Positions 1 through 8,924 of a stretch of 33,372 nucleotides of DNA are shown here, piece after piece (position 1 is the stretch's first letter; each line of letters opens with the position of its first letter). Both the position numbers and the translations under genes were made by a program. A model generated the notes under the pieces. That model saw nothing but the letters and a program-made list of their open reading frames with translations, did not search any database and was not told where the DNA came from. This DNA comes from Alphaproteobacteria bacterium (GTDB lineage: Bacteria > Pseudomonadota > Alphaproteobacteria > Sphingomonadales > Kordiimonadaceae), in assembly GCA_021774695.1 (NCBI GenBank), contig JAJFIU010000059.1, positions 1 through 33,372 of the forward strand, written 5' to 3'.

Positions 1-80
1 GCGCATGCACTGAGCCCAAACAATCCTACAGCAAACGACGCGGTTATTGCCATTTTCTTAAAATTCACTCGAGTTTCCAT
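1..80 (-). CDS. Lipoprotein, N-terminal fragment (runs off the left edge)
   Basis: Only the first 26 codons are inside the window. They read as a type II signal peptide: a short basic stretch (METRVNFKK), a hydrophobic core and a lipobox ending LSAC, with the Cys at residue 26 as the predicted lipidation site. A GAGGGTGG stretch lies just upstream of the ATG and would serve as ribosome binding site. The mature protein is not visible, so no function can be given. The gene is on the same strand as the DsbA-like gene that ends at 238, about 157 nt upstream of it. Confidence 0.6.
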   Translation of the reverse strand, partial: METRVNFKKMAITASFAVGLFGLSAC

Positions 81-237
81 CGTCCACCCTCAACTTTTCT
101 ATTCTTATCTGTTTTCCAACCGGCCGGCCTTCTAACCTTGGCCTCGCTGGCCTTCATTTTCGTCGACAACAATAGTTTTTAGAACTAACTAGTCAATCTG
201 CGAGACGGCCAAATAAACCAAAGTCCATCCGACTAGT

Positions 238-1542
238 TTATTGTTTCAGCGCGTCGATTATCGCCCACATACGGTCCTGGCCCCAGAAGGTTTCGCCCCC
301 TGCCCGGAAAGTTGGCACTCCCCAACTACCGGAGCGGAACATTTCTTCGCGGTTGTCAGTGGCGCGTTCCTCTGTATCTTCTCTGGAGATTGCCTTACCG
401 ATCCACGCCTGATCCAAACCAGCATTCTTCAATATTTTTGCCAGCCCTTTATCGGTTGTACCGTCAATGCCTTGCGACCAGACACCGCGCATGAAAGATC
501 TGAAAAATGCAAGTGCCTGGCCCTGTTCTCCGGCGCCGGATTGCTCATCGTCCAAGATAGCAAAACCAATGCTCATCGCCCGCCAGGTAGCGGTGCCCAA
601 TGGATCGCAGATCGTACCGAATGCCACGCCCTCGATGTGGGCCTCACGGGCAGTATCTGCCAGAATATACCGCCCTTTGGTCCGGGGCACCTTCATGCCG
701 CGCATCATCATCGGCAGCACCGGCATCAGGTTGATACCAACACCGGTTTTTCTAGCCAGTTCGCTAATGAGTTCCACACCCACATAACTGAAGGGGCTGC
801 GAACAGAAAAGAAGACGTCAACAGTTTGGCCGGCAATCGTTCGCTCCAGCTCGTCAAGCTCCAGGCGCCAATGCCGGTGAACTTCAAGGTCCACCTGCTC
901 GTCACCTAAACCAAGTGCGTTCAATCGCCGCTCGAGATGATCCAATCGATCGATGCCTACATAAACTTCGCCTGCATAATGCACGCTGGCGCTGGCATAG
1001 TGGCCTAGTTCCCGCAGCATTTTTTCGTTGTTTTCAATATCCTTTTCACCGACATCGGCCAGCCCGCATATTAACCGTACCGCCTTCAAATCCTTGCGCC
1101 ACAGAGCCGCGCCAATTTCTGCCGCTAAAGTGAAAAACTCCGGGTCATCTTGTTTGCTGGCCAAATAGCGATTGGCCATCCCGACAGCCAAGCGGTCCGG
1201 CACAGTGGCTTCAAGCGAAAATCCAAGGCCGTAAAGACGTGCTAGCCTGCTGGCATCAATGATCGAATAGGCCTCATAGCGCACCGGGTCCGGATACATG
1301 TTGGCAGGAAGCTTTTCCACCACCAGAGGCTGGATCTCAATGGCAAAGCGTGATGCGATATCAGGCAACACCTGCACCATCAGCTGGCAGTATGGGTCGT
1401 CGGTTCTATGAAAATAGTAAATAATGTGCGGCTTACGGCGCAGTCGACGAGACAGTTCCGCACGCGCTCGACCCAACCGAACACGCGTTCGACTGGTTAG
1501 CCATTTGGCAGCGTAAGTTTTTAAAATGTTGGCTAGGCTCAT
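238..1542 (-). CDS. Tandem DsbA/HCCA-isomerase-like thioredoxin-fold protein
   Basis: A 434-residue protein with two DsbA-type thioredoxin-fold halves. The first begins at about residue 39 (IIYYFHRTDDPYC) and keeps a single Cys at 52. The second begins at about residue 241 (VDVFFSVRSPFSY). It has SPFSY where DsbA has CXXC, which is the pattern of the 2-hydroxychromene-2-carboxylate isomerase branch, and ends with the cis-proline segment GVPTF and the FWGQDR motif. No signal peptide is evident; the N-terminus is basic, so a cytoplasmic protein is likely. The second half is near the normal HCCA-isomerase/DsbA size, so the whole looks like a fusion or internal duplication. It starts 18 nt after nfeD on the same strand, so co-transcription is likely. 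A glutathione-dependent isomerase or transferase role is inference. Confidence 0.75.
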   Translation of the reverse strand: MSLANILKTYAAKWLTSRTRVRLGRARAELSRRLRRKPHIIYYFHRTDDPYCQLMVQVLPDIASRFAIEIQPLVVEKLPANMYPDPVRYEAYSIIDASRLARLYGLGFSLEATVPDRLAVGMANRYLASKQDDPEFFTLAAEIGAALWRKDLKAVRLICGLADVGEKDIENNEKMLRELGHYASASVHYAGEVYVGIDRLDHLERRLNALGLGDEQVDLEVHRHWRLELDELERTIAGQTVDVFFSVRSPFSYVGVELISELARKTGVGINLMPVLPMMMRGMKVPRTKGRYILADTAREAHIEGVAFGTICDPLGTATWRAMSIGFAILDDEQSGAGEQGQALAFFRSFMRGVWSQGIDGTTDKGLAKILKNAGLDQAWIGKAISREDTEERATDNREEMFRSGSWGVPTFRAGGETFWGQDRMWAIIDALKQ

Positions 1543-1560
1543 TTGCTCTGCAGAAGCTTG

Positions 1561-2022
1561 TTAATCCCCAACAGCTTCTACCACCAAAACAGTTCCATCA
1601 ACAGAGCTAACCTTGGCCATTGCCCCTTTGGGCATATCGGGCCCTTGTGCCATCCAGCGGCTATCACCAACCTGTACATGACCCCGGCCATTTTTTATCG
1701 TCTCGACCACAAGAAACTGCTGGCCAATGAAGCTTTGGCCGCGATCATTAACTAGAGAATCGGCAAGGATTGACGGGTTTCGATAAAAGAACCGGTTACC
1801 CACATAGATTGATATGGTTGCAAGTACTGCGAATATCAGGCCGTGACCTGCAAATTCCCACCCCGGTGCCAGCCAGGCAAATCCGCCTGTGGCGGTTGCA
1901 GCTAGACCAATCCACAACAGATAGGCGCCCGGCAATATCATTTCACCAGACAAAAGAACCAGACCACCCGACAACCAGAGCCAATGAGCGTTTTCTGTCA
2001 TCCAAACCAGTGTATCTTCCAT
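1561..2022 (-). CDS. NfeD family membrane protein
   Basis: A 153-residue protein. Hydrophobic segments at about 14-33, 35-53 and 60-78 are followed by a soluble C-terminal region (about 88-150) rich in beta-forming residues, matching the OB-fold domain of NfeD. This is the short NfeD form, without the N-terminal ClpP-like protease domain. The gene follows the SPFH gene by 38 nt on the same strand. NfeD and SPFH/stomatin genes are a classic conserved pair thought to form a membrane microdomain complex. The ATG at 2022 was chosen because it precedes a short N-terminal helix and the first membrane segment. Confidence 0.9.
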   Translation of the reverse strand: MEDTLVWMTENAHWLWLSGGLVLLSGEMILPGAYLLWIGLAATATGGFAWLAPGWEFAGHGLIFAVLATISIYVGNRFFYRNPSILADSLVNDRGQSFIGQQFLVVETIKNGRGHVQVGDSRWMAQGPDMPKGAMAKVSSVDGTVLVVEAVGD

Positions 2023-2060
2023 CTATTAGTCCCTTCTCCGTATTTTATAGGGAAAATTGG

Positions 2061-3017
2061 TCAGTCAACTTGCGGAACACCTCCGGGCCTGCTCGTAGTC
2101 TTAGAGCTACCTATGTCTTTAAACAGTTCAGCTATACCGCCAATTGACCCAATAACACCCGACGCTTCCATCGGCATAAAGACAAGTTTTTCGTTAGGCG
2201 AGTGGGCAAACTCAGACAAGGCTTCAACATATTTTTGAGCGATAAAGTAGTTGATCGCCTGTGGATCGCCACCTGCGATGGCCTTGGAGACAACATCGGT
2301 AGCCTTTGCTTCGGCTTCGGCCTCGCGTTCGCGCGCTTCCGCATCTCTAAAGGCTGCTTCACGGCGGCCTTCAGCCTCCAATATTGCGCCTCTTTTCTCG
2401 CCCTCGGCACGCAAAATCTCGGCTTCCCGCATGCCCTCAGCTTCTAGAATAGCCGCACGCTTGAGGCGTTCCGCCTTCATCTGTCTACCCATAGCATCGA
2501 CTATGTCACGAGGTGGTGCGATATCCTTAATTTCAATCCGGGTGATTTTCACACCCCAAGGCTGGGTCGCGCCGTCAACCACGTTCATTAACCGAGCGTT
2601 GATTTCGTCCCGCTTCGACAGCAACTCATCCAGATCCATCGATCCCATAACCGTCCGCAGGTTCGTCATGGTCAGATTAAGGATGGCAAGTGTCAGATTA
2701 CTGACTTCGTAGCTTGCCTGCGATGCATCCAGAACTTGAAAAAACACGACACCGTCGGCTGCGACCATAGCGTTATCTTTAGTGATCACTTCCTGGGTAG
2801 GTATATCAAGCACTTGCTCCATCAAGTTTTGCTTGTGGCCAACATGATCAACGAGCGGCACGATGAGATGGAGGCCAGGCTTAATGGTTTTGGTATAACG
2901 GCCAAATCTTTCGATGGTATATTCGTAACCTTGACCGACCGTAACGACGCCCGAAAAGACAAGAACAATCGCGAGTACCGCGACCAAAATTACCACAATG
3001 GTGGATATTTCAAGCAT
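2061..3017 (-). CDS. SPFH/band 7 (stomatin, paraslipin, QmcA-like) protein
   Basis: A 318-residue protein with one N-terminal membrane segment (about 5-26). A band 7 domain follows ([23 protein letters not shown] is diagnostic of the stomatin/paraslipin group). Next comes a long charged helical region with repeated EAEG and REAEI-type units at about 190-245, which would form the coiled coil used for oligomerisation, and then a short tail. Length is close to that of E. coli QmcA. It is first in an apparent minus-strand unit with nfeD and the DsbA-like gene. These proteins form large membrane-anchored rings and modulate membrane proteases or microdomains; a specific partner here is unknown. Confidence 0.92.
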   Translation of the reverse strand: MLEISTIVVILVAVLAIVLVFSGVVTVGQGYEYTIERFGRYTKTIKPGLHLIVPLVDHVGHKQNLMEQVLDIPTQEVITKDNAMVAADGVVFFQVLDASQASYEVSNLTLAILNLTMTNLRTVMGSMDLDELLSKRDEINARLMNVVDGATQPWGVKITRIEIKDIAPPRDIVDAMGRQMKAERLKRAAILEAEGMREAEILRAEGEKRGAILEAEGRREAAFRDAEAREREAEAEAKATDVVSKAIAGGDPQAINYFIAQKYVEALSEFAHSPNEKLVFMPMEASGVIGSIGGIAELFKDIGSSKTTSRPGGVPQVD

Positions 3018-3082
3018 TTAACGTGCTCCTCAGTTGTGTCGGTGAATAATCCCCTAGTCTATTATGTAGGAACTATTTGAAG

Positions 3083-3114
3083 AAAAAAAAAGGGGTAGAT
3101 CGCCCCACCCCTTT
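3083..3114 (-). terminator. Rho-independent terminator after the peroxiredoxin gene
   Basis: Read on the minus strand, AAAGGGGT (3107-3114) pairs perfectly with ACCCCTTT (3089-3096) across a 10-nt loop and runs into a long T tract (about 3083-3091). It sits 22 nt past the peroxiredoxin stop and before the SPFH gene, so it separates the two transcription units. Confidence 0.85.
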
Positions 3115-3136
3115 GAAAAACCGGGTCAAAAGAAAA

Positions 3137-3619
3137 CTAGAGCTGACCCAAAATATGACTAGAACTGGAAACCTGAAACGCCCCAGGATCTTCAATATTC
3201 AATTCAGAAACGACCCCGTCCTCGACGATCATGGCGAAGCGCTGAGACCTAATTCCCATACCAAACCCTGTTCCGTCCATCTCAAGGCCGATGGCTTTGG
3301 TAAAATCGCCGTTACCATCTGCCAACATAACAACTTTATCCTCAACGCCGGCGTCCTTGCCCCACGCATGCATGACAAACACATCGTTAACCGACATGCA
3401 GGCGATGGCATCAACGCCTTTGGCAAGAATTTCGTCGGCCTGTGTAACAAAACCGGGCAGATGTTTAGCCGAGCAGGTGGGTGTGAAAGCACCCGGAACT
3501 GCAAATAACACCACTTTTTTACCTGCAAAAAACTCATCGGTCGAAACCGGCCCGGGACCGTCGGCGGTCATGGTTGTCATCACTGCAGCGGGAATTCTAT
3601 CACCAACTGAAATTGTCAT
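3137..3619 (-). CDS. Peroxiredoxin, Prx5/atypical 2-Cys type
   Basis: About 160 residues, cytoplasmic. The peroxidatic motif PGAFTPTCS places the catalytic Cys at residue 49, in the extended form (P-T-x-x-C) with the GAFTPTC signature of the Prx5 group. A further Cys lies in VDAIACMSVND. Such enzymes reduce hydrogen peroxide and alkyl hydroperoxides, usually with glutaredoxin/GSH or thioredoxin. An ATG exists 4 codons upstream (3631), but the one at 3619 has a GGAG six bases before it and gives the usual MTISVGDRIP start. It is monocistronic by appearance: a terminator follows, and the DsbD-domain gene upstream is about 107 nt away. Confidence 0.93.
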   Translation of the reverse strand: MTISVGDRIPAAVMTTMTADGPGPVSTDEFFAGKKVVLFAVPGAFTPTCSAKHLPGFVTQADEILAKGVDAIACMSVNDVFVMHAWGKDAGVEDKVVMLADGNGDFTKAIGLEMDGTGFGMGIRSQRFAMIVEDGVVSELNIEDPGAFQVSSSSHILGQL

Positions 3620-3725
3620 CGTATGCTCCATCTAAAAATTCTACTATTGATTGGGTGAAAAGCCCAGTTTAAGTGAGCATTTTACTTCTCGGAAATTTTA
3701 CATGCTCAAGGCAAGGGCACAAGGC

Positions 3726-4592
3726 CTATCGGGCAGGAAGGCTGAAAAATCTGTCGATGGCATTACCGCGACCGTCTGACATAGTCAATCTAACGGTCTT
3801 GCCTGCCAAATCCAATCCTTTTTGTGTCGACATAACGTCCAATACAAAGCGGGCAGACTGGCCGTCAGGTAACAAGCGCATAGACGGCGCATGAAACTGG
3901 GTTGTTTCGTCCAGTTCCGCCAAAAGGTCTGCTTTGGTTAAAGGGCGCGATGATGTGGCTTCAACTAGTAAATTTTGATAGCCCGGTTTTCCAGCGTAGG
4001 AAACAGACTTGATGGTCAAACCACCCGGAGCTTCACCGTGCCGCACGGGAACGCGCGCAAGCCATGTACTGATTTTGGTATCAGTTACAATCGTACCCCG
4101 GTCACCCGAGCCTAACGTCAGCTGATAATTGGCCTTAAAGGGCACACAGATTTCTTTACACACCATAAAGTCCGCGCTGAGTGACACGGTACCTGCATCG
4201 GATTCGATTTGGAAAGGGATCACAACCTGTTTGCTATAGCCATATGTCTCTAATCCAAACAGTTCAAAGCGAACAGGCACTGGATACAATATATCCAATT
4301 GCTTCTCGTCATGAAAAATGCGCACTGGCAGTCCGGCTTCGCCTGGCGAACGCCAATATGTTTTCCAGCCATCCTCCAGTTTTGCTTCCCATGCCAAAAG
4401 AACCGACCGTTCACCAAGAGGATCCAAAACACCCGAAAATGATACCGCCACATCGTTTGACGCAACAATGATACGAGTGGACAGCATGCCCTGATGGTCT
4501 TGCCACGGCGTTTCGTTATCGGCCAAAACCGCCGAGAGTCCGGCACCAAAAAGGCTAGACAACACCAAACTAATCGAAACAAACAAACGCAT
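3726..4592 (-). CDS. Periplasmic DsbD N-terminal domain protein
   Basis: A 288-residue exported protein with a signal peptide (about 1-24, ending SAVLA). The body matches the DsbD alpha-domain (DsbDN/DsbC-like family): WKTYWRSPGEAGLPV, the FELFGLETYGY stretch and the paired cysteines of VCKEICVPF at about residues 146-151, spaced as in DsbD where they receive electrons. The transmembrane beta domain and C-terminal thioredoxin domain of full DsbD are absent. Stand-alone versions are common in alphaproteobacteria, where CcdA or ScsB-type membrane proteins probably supply electrons; no such partner is in this window. The start is well supported by AAGGAG seven bases before the ATG. Confidence 0.82.
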   Translation of the reverse strand: MRLFVSISLVLSSLFGAGLSAVLADNETPWQDHQGMLSTRIIVASNDVAVSFSGVLDPLGERSVLLAWEAKLEDGWKTYWRSPGEAGLPVRIFHDEKQLDILYPVPVRFELFGLETYGYSKQVVIPFQIESDAGTVSLSADFMVCKEICVPFKANYQLTLGSGDRGTIVTDTKISTWLARVPVRHGEAPGGLTIKSVSYAGKPGYQNLLVEATSSRPLTKADLLAELDETTQFHAPSMRLLPDGQSARFVLDVMSTQKGLDLAGKTVRLTMSDGRGNAIDRFFSLPAR

Positions 4593-4784
4593 TGGTAACT
4601 CCTTCTAGGGCGTTATGTATCAATTCCCCGTGGGGTTTGCCAATCCCAAAGCATCACATTACCGTTAATCCTTCGTGGGCACTGTTTAATGTCCTGTTTC
4701 ATGCTCCTTCAAATAGCAGTCTTTCATCTGCTGAATTGCGCCGACACGCCAATGACGTTAGAGTACAAACAAAGCGAGTATTCG

Positions 4785-5348
4785 ATGACAACAACCGGAT
4801 TTCTGGAAAACAAGCTACTACTGGCCATGCCAACAATGGGCGACCAGCGTTTTGAGCGCAGCGTTATCTACATGTGTTCTCACGATGCGTCGGGTGCCAT
4901 GGGTTTAGTAGTCAACCAAGTTATAGCCCACCTTTCGTTCGAAGACCTTCTAGAACAATTGGAGATAGACGTGGGTATCGACGCGCCGGACATTCCTGTT
5001 CACGCTGGGGGCCCGGTTGAACCTGGCAGGGGTTTTGTGTTGCACTCCGCTGACTTTGCGCAGGACTCGACGATGATTGTGAGCCAAACCCTCGCCCTTA
5101 CTGCGACCGTAGACATTTTGAAAGCATTGGCTGATAAAACCGGACCGTCTCGCTATATTCTCGCGCTCGGCTACGCAGGATGGGGCGCGGGCCAATTAGA
5201 ACGTGAAGTTCAGGGCAATGGCTGGATGATAGCGGATGCCGATGATGAGATTTTATTCAATACGGAGCCGGACCTAATGTGGCCAAGGGCTATGGCAATG
5301 TTGGGAATTGATATCGCCATGTTGTCTACAGAGGCCGGCCACAGTTAA
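4785..5348 (+). CDS. yqgE: YqgE/AlgH family protein
   Basis: From the ATG at 4785 the product is 187 residues, the same length as E. coli YqgE. Family hallmarks are LLLAMPTMGDQRFERSVIY near the N-terminus, GAMGLVVNQ, the HAGGPVEPGRGFVLHS region and the GYAGWGAGQLEREV motif. The reading frame stays open back to an ATG at 4689 with another at 4752; neither has a convincing ribosome binding site. The start at 4785 has a weak GCGAG six bases upstream and gives the usual family N-terminus, so it is preferred. The biochemical role of YqgE is not established. It converges on the PAS gene that ends at 5386. Confidence 0.93.
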   Translation: MTTTGFLENKLLLAMPTMGDQRFERSVIYMCSHDASGAMGLVVNQVIAHLSFEDLLEQLEIDVGIDAPDIPVHAGGPVEPGRGFVLHSADFAQDSTMIVSQTLALTATVDILKALADKTGPSRYILALGYAGWGAGQLEREVQGNGWMIADADDEILFNTEPDLMWPRAMAMLGIDIAMLSTEAGHS

Positions 5349-5385
5349 TCAAAAAAATCTGGGTTAAACGACTAAATCTAGCGGG

Positions 5386-6078
5386 TTAGTTTACAACTTC
5401 GCGAACGCTGGCAGCCGCAACTTCTAAATTGAGCGACGGTAAATTCTGGCCGTTTGGTGCTATACCTTCTTCAACCTGATTGAAAATTTGTTCCATGTCG
5501 AGAACGCGCAAATCGATGCCATGTTCTTTCAGTAGTTTTGTCAGTCTATTTGACATTTGTCGCGGTGTAATCAAATTAGGTGATGGCACCAAAAACATAT
5601 CGTCAATCGACAAAGCCAGTGTTTCTCGCCTGTCTTCAAATGACTTGTTTTCAAGTTTGACAGGCCTTATTGCTCCGACCAATACCGTGCCACCCATTGC
5701 TCGTTCATCAGCAAATGGTAATGCCAACACTTCCAATTCATGAAAATAATCACCATCTGTCGTGACGGCGCCGCATCTCAACACGCCGCAGCCCCGAACA
5801 ATTGACAGGGCGTACAATTCTTCTGCCATGCCGCTATCATGAGTGTTGTCAAAAATACTGTTATAGGTTTGATCGGTCATGCCGACACCAATCGCTTCTT
5901 CAAGCGACGAGCCAGCCAAACGGAACCTCAACGATCCATCGTCGTCCATTTCCAGAATGAACATCCAGCGTAAAATGGAAGTTAAGCGTCGGAGGTCTAG
6001 CAGCCGACGAGCTGGGACTTGGTCACCGCCGCCGAGCGAGCGCCAATAATTCAAAAAATTGCAAAGTTCCGGACCCAA
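5386..6078 (-). CDS. PAS_5-type PAS domain protein
   Basis: A 230-residue soluble protein. Residues about 8-110 (LNYWRSLGGGDQVPARRLLDLRRL, then FILEMDDDGSLRFRLAGSSL) match the PAS_5 family of small alphaproteobacterial PAS proteins. The C-terminal half has no output domain that I recognise and is probably a linker or partner-binding tail. The frame opens with a TTG preceded by GGGGA seven bases upstream; no in-frame ATG exists before residue 39, and starting there would cut off the N-terminal PAS helix. A second PAS_5-like protein lies at 18161. A sensor or cell-cycle related role is family-level speculation only. Confidence 0.72.
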   Translation of the reverse strand: MGPELCNFLNYWRSLGGGDQVPARRLLDLRRLTSILRWMFILEMDDDGSLRFRLAGSSLEEAIGVGMTDQTYNSIFDNTHDSGMAEELYALSIVRGCGVLRCGAVTTDGDYFHELEVLALPFADERAMGGTVLVGAIRPVKLENKSFEDRRETLALSIDDMFLVPSPNLITPRQMSNRLTKLLKEHGIDLRVLDMEQIFNQVEEGIAPNGQNLPSLNLEVAAASVREVVN

Positions 6079-6196
6079 AATACATTCCCCATGCCCTGTC
6101 CGAGCGCGTCATTAGTATCATCTTGACGCAAAAGCATCAAGATATGATGGAATTCCTGATCTGAAGGTCAATTAAACCGGTTAATTATCAACAATT

Positions 6197-7441
6197 TCAA
6201 ATTGTTAGGGTTTTTGCTACAATTTTTGTGTCGCCGACCGCTGCAACTGAAGGCTGTTCAACGGCGACAAATTCCGCAGCAACTGTGCCCACATCCTGCT
6301 CAGTAACGCCGTCTACATTGTCGATCATTTCCTGCACCGGAATCACCCGATCAAACAATAGAAGCTGGCGCCCTAGTTGTTCCATTCTTGAAGTGGTGGC
6401 CTCTAAAGCCATTAGAAGCCCGGCTTTTAACTGCGCACGCGCTATTTGAAATTCCTGTTCGGTCGGGCCGTCAACCAGGGCTTCCATTTCACCCTTGATA
6501 ACCGGCACCATATCAGCCATCAGGCCGGGACTGGTACCCGCATAAATACCAAAAAGTCCGGTTTCGGCATGGCTACTACTGAAACTGTAGACCGAATAGG
6601 CCAGACCTCGACGTTCGCGCACCTCCTGGAACAACCGCGACGACATACCGCCGCCAAGTATGGTCGAATAAATCTGGTGGGCATAATAATTGTCATCATG
6701 GAAAGATACGCCGGGCCAGCCCAGTGTGAGGTGCAATTGCTCAAGCTCTCGTTCCTGCAGGTGTGTGCCGCCAATATAGCTAGCGACTTCCGGTTTGCTG
6801 CGCGTGCCGGTTGGTAATTTTTCGAATTTTTCGGCAGCAAGTGCAACCAATTGCTCATGGTCCAAATTACCAACAGCGGAAATAACAACAGTGCTGGCCA
6901 AATAGTGGGTTGCTAAGAAACTCATCAAACCGTCGCGGTTAAAACCGCGCACGTTGTCTGCTTCCCCCAAAATGGTTCTGCCAATTGGCTGGTCTTTGAA
7001 CGCGACACCTTGCAAATGATCAAACACGATATCATCAGGTGTATCTAGCGTTTGGCCAATTTCCTGTAAGATCACGTCTTTTTCGCGCTCAAGTTCTTTT
7101 GTGTCGCAGACGCTGTTGATCACCAAATCACCCAGCAGGCCAACGGCCAGCGGGAGGTCTTCTTTCAAAACCCGGGCATAATAGGTGGTATTGTCACGGG
7201 ACGTGTAGGCGTTCATGTGTCCGCCCACAGACTCTATTTCAAAGGCAATGTCGCGGGCTGTGCGGGTTTTAGTGCCCTTAAAAAGCATGTGTTCCAGACA
7301 ATGGGTCAATCCGTTTTGAGGTTCAGTTTCGAAGCGTGCACCCACATCAACCCATACTCCAATGGCAACGGTTTCAACGGTACGACGGTTTTCACTAACA
7401 ACACGGAGGCCGCTTGGCAGTTCGGTTACCTGAACAGTCAA
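6197..7441 (-). CDS. M16 family zinc peptidase (mitochondrial processing peptidase-like)
   Basis: From the TTG at 7441 the product is 414 residues, the usual size of the single-chain bacterial M16B peptidases. The inverted zinc motif HCLEH is at residues 47-51 (His47, Glu50, His51), with the downstream Glu in the REKDVILQEI helix. The C-terminal substrate-binding half carries the GGGMSSRLFQEVRERRGLAYSVYS signature. The frame stays open 21 codons further upstream, but the TTG overlaps the thrC stop as TTGA and has AGGGG seven bases before it. That arrangement suggests translational coupling. The thrC-M16 pair is a conserved alphaproteobacterial neighbourhood. The physiological substrate is unknown. 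Confidence 0.93.
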   Translation of the reverse strand: MTVQVTELPSGLRVVSENRRTVETVAIGVWVDVGARFETEPQNGLTHCLEHMLFKGTKTRTARDIAFEIESVGGHMNAYTSRDNTTYYARVLKEDLPLAVGLLGDLVINSVCDTKELEREKDVILQEIGQTLDTPDDIVFDHLQGVAFKDQPIGRTILGEADNVRGFNRDGLMSFLATHYLASTVVISAVGNLDHEQLVALAAEKFEKLPTGTRSKPEVASYIGGTHLQERELEQLHLTLGWPGVSFHDDNYYAHQIYSTILGGGMSSRLFQEVRERRGLAYSVYSFSSSHAETGLFGIYAGTSPGLMADMVPVIKGEMEALVDGPTEQEFQIARAQLKAGLLMALEATTSRMEQLGRQLLLFDRVIPVQEMIDNVDGVTEQDVGTVAAEFVAVEQPSVAAVGDTKIVAKTLTI

Positions 7442-8832
7442 CTGTTTACCCCTGTGCGCACGAGCGCCTGTAATGCAGTGATATCGTTTGCCAGAACACG
7501 GCACTGCTCTTCTCGCTGATATAAATCGGCCATGTGGGACGGCAGATCAGGTGTCACACCTGTTGCCTCCTTCACTGCGGCACCAAATTTAACCGGATGC
7601 GCCGTCGAAAGAGTTATCCGCGGCACCTGCGCATTTAGATGTTCAGCAGCTTTCAGGCCAACCGCCGTGTGTGGGTCAGCAATATAACCGTTACTGGCGG
7701 CCAGTGCGGCCATAACCCGTTTGGTGGTTGCATCGTCAACTTGCTCTGCCAGAAACAAATCGCGGGCTTTGCTTATTTCTGCGTCGCCGAGCGTGATCGA
7801 ATCCTTCTGCGCAAATTCGTCCATATAATCGTTAACTTTATGGCTGTCACGGCTTGCCAAATCAAACATCATGCGCTCAAAATTGCTGGATACCTGAATA
7901 TCCATACTCGGTGAAATAGTTGCATGCACATCGCCGCGTTCATAACGGCCAGTTTGCAATGTTCTGGCAAGGATGTCGTTGCTGTTGGTTGCTATAACCA
8001 GTTTCTCTATGGGCAAGCCCATTGACTTGGCTATATAACCTGCATAAATGTCGCCGAAATTCCCGGTTGGCACACTGTAGGACACCGCTCTATCAGGCGC
8101 TCCCAGCGCAACAGCAGAACTGAAATAATAAACAACCTGCGCCATAACCCGCGCCCAATTGATAGAATTTACCGCTGTCAGATTGACTTCATCGCGGAAC
8201 ATCAGATCATTAAAACAGGCCTTTACCAGCGCCTGACAGTCATCGAACGTGCCATCAACGGCAACATTGACCACATTCGGCTCAATCACCGTAGTCATTT
8301 GGCGACGCTGAACCTCAGACACCCGACCCTTTGGATGCAGCATATAGATGGTAACATTCTTGCGCCCGCGACACGCTTCAATCGCTGCGGATCCTGTATC
8401 TCCCGAGGTGGCCCCGAGGATGGTTAATTTTTGCTGACGCTTGGCGGTGAAATGATCAAAAAACCGACCTAAAAGCTGAAGGGCAAAATCTTTGAACGCT
8501 AGCGTGGGGCCGTGGAACAGTTCGAGCACCCAGTCATTTGGCCCTAGCTGCACTAGCGGTGCCACAGCAGACCGGCGAAAAACGTCGCCGCAGTATGTGG
8601 CATCCAGCATCGCTTTTAAGCTAGCATCATCAACCGATCCCGCGACAAACGGCTTAATAACAGTAAAAGCAATATCGGCATACGGTTGCCCTGCCATGGC
8701 TCGGATTTTTTCCGCAGTGAGCGTTGGAAAAGATTCGGGAACATACAAGCCGCCATCGCGTGCCAGTCCGGTAAGGGTTACGCCTTCAAAATCCAGTACG
8801 GCAGCTTTGCCGCGGGTTGAGATATATTTCAC
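7438..8832 (-). CDS. thrC: Threonine synthase
   Basis: A 464-residue PLP enzyme converting O-phosphohomoserine to threonine. The N-terminus (MKYISTRGKA, GLARDGGLYVPESFP) and the PLP-lysine segment HGPTLAFKDFALQ (Lys114) are diagnostic of the long-form threonine synthase. LGATSGDTGSAAIEA supplies the phosphate-binding loop and SYSVPTGNFGD lies further on. The start codon is GTG. The stop overlaps the start of the M16 peptidase by four bases. It lies about 92 nt downstream of surf1 on the same strand, so it may be read through from the cox cluster or have its own promoter in that gap; no clear terminator is visible there. Confidence 0.97.
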   Translation of the reverse strand: MKYISTRGKAAVLDFEGVTLTGLARDGGLYVPESFPTLTAEKIRAMAGQPYADIAFTVIKPFVAGSVDDASLKAMLDATYCGDVFRRSAVAPLVQLGPNDWVLELFHGPTLAFKDFALQLLGRFFDHFTAKRQQKLTILGATSGDTGSAAIEACRGRKNVTIYMLHPKGRVSEVQRRQMTTVIEPNVVNVAVDGTFDDCQALVKACFNDLMFRDEVNLTAVNSINWARVMAQVVYYFSSAVALGAPDRAVSYSVPTGNFGDIYAGYIAKSMGLPIEKLVIATNSNDILARTLQTGRYERGDVHATISPSMDIQVSSNFERMMFDLASRDSHKVNDYMDEFAQKDSITLGDAEISKARDLFLAEQVDDATTKRVMAALAASNGYIADPHTAVGLKAAEHLNAQVPRITLSTAHPVKFGAAVKEATGVTPDLPSHMADLYQREEQCRVLANDITALQALVRTGVNS

Positions 8833-8924
8833 AAGTCTATCACTCAGCTAACCGATTATTACGCTAAAAAATGACGCTCAGTCATACGGGGACGCCTCAC
8901 AGGATGCAAGCGCAGACACAGAGT

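Noticed and set aside
187-238. 8-base inverted arms AACTAGTC/GACTAGTT at the end of the DsbA-like gene
   Set aside because: The loop is 36 nt and no T tract follows, so neither a terminator nor an operator is convincing.
6120-6143. ATCTTGA/TCAAGAT inverted repeat between the M16 peptidase and PAS genes
   Set aside because: Perfect 7-base arms, but no T tract for a terminator and no second copy to support an operator; too little to list as a feature.
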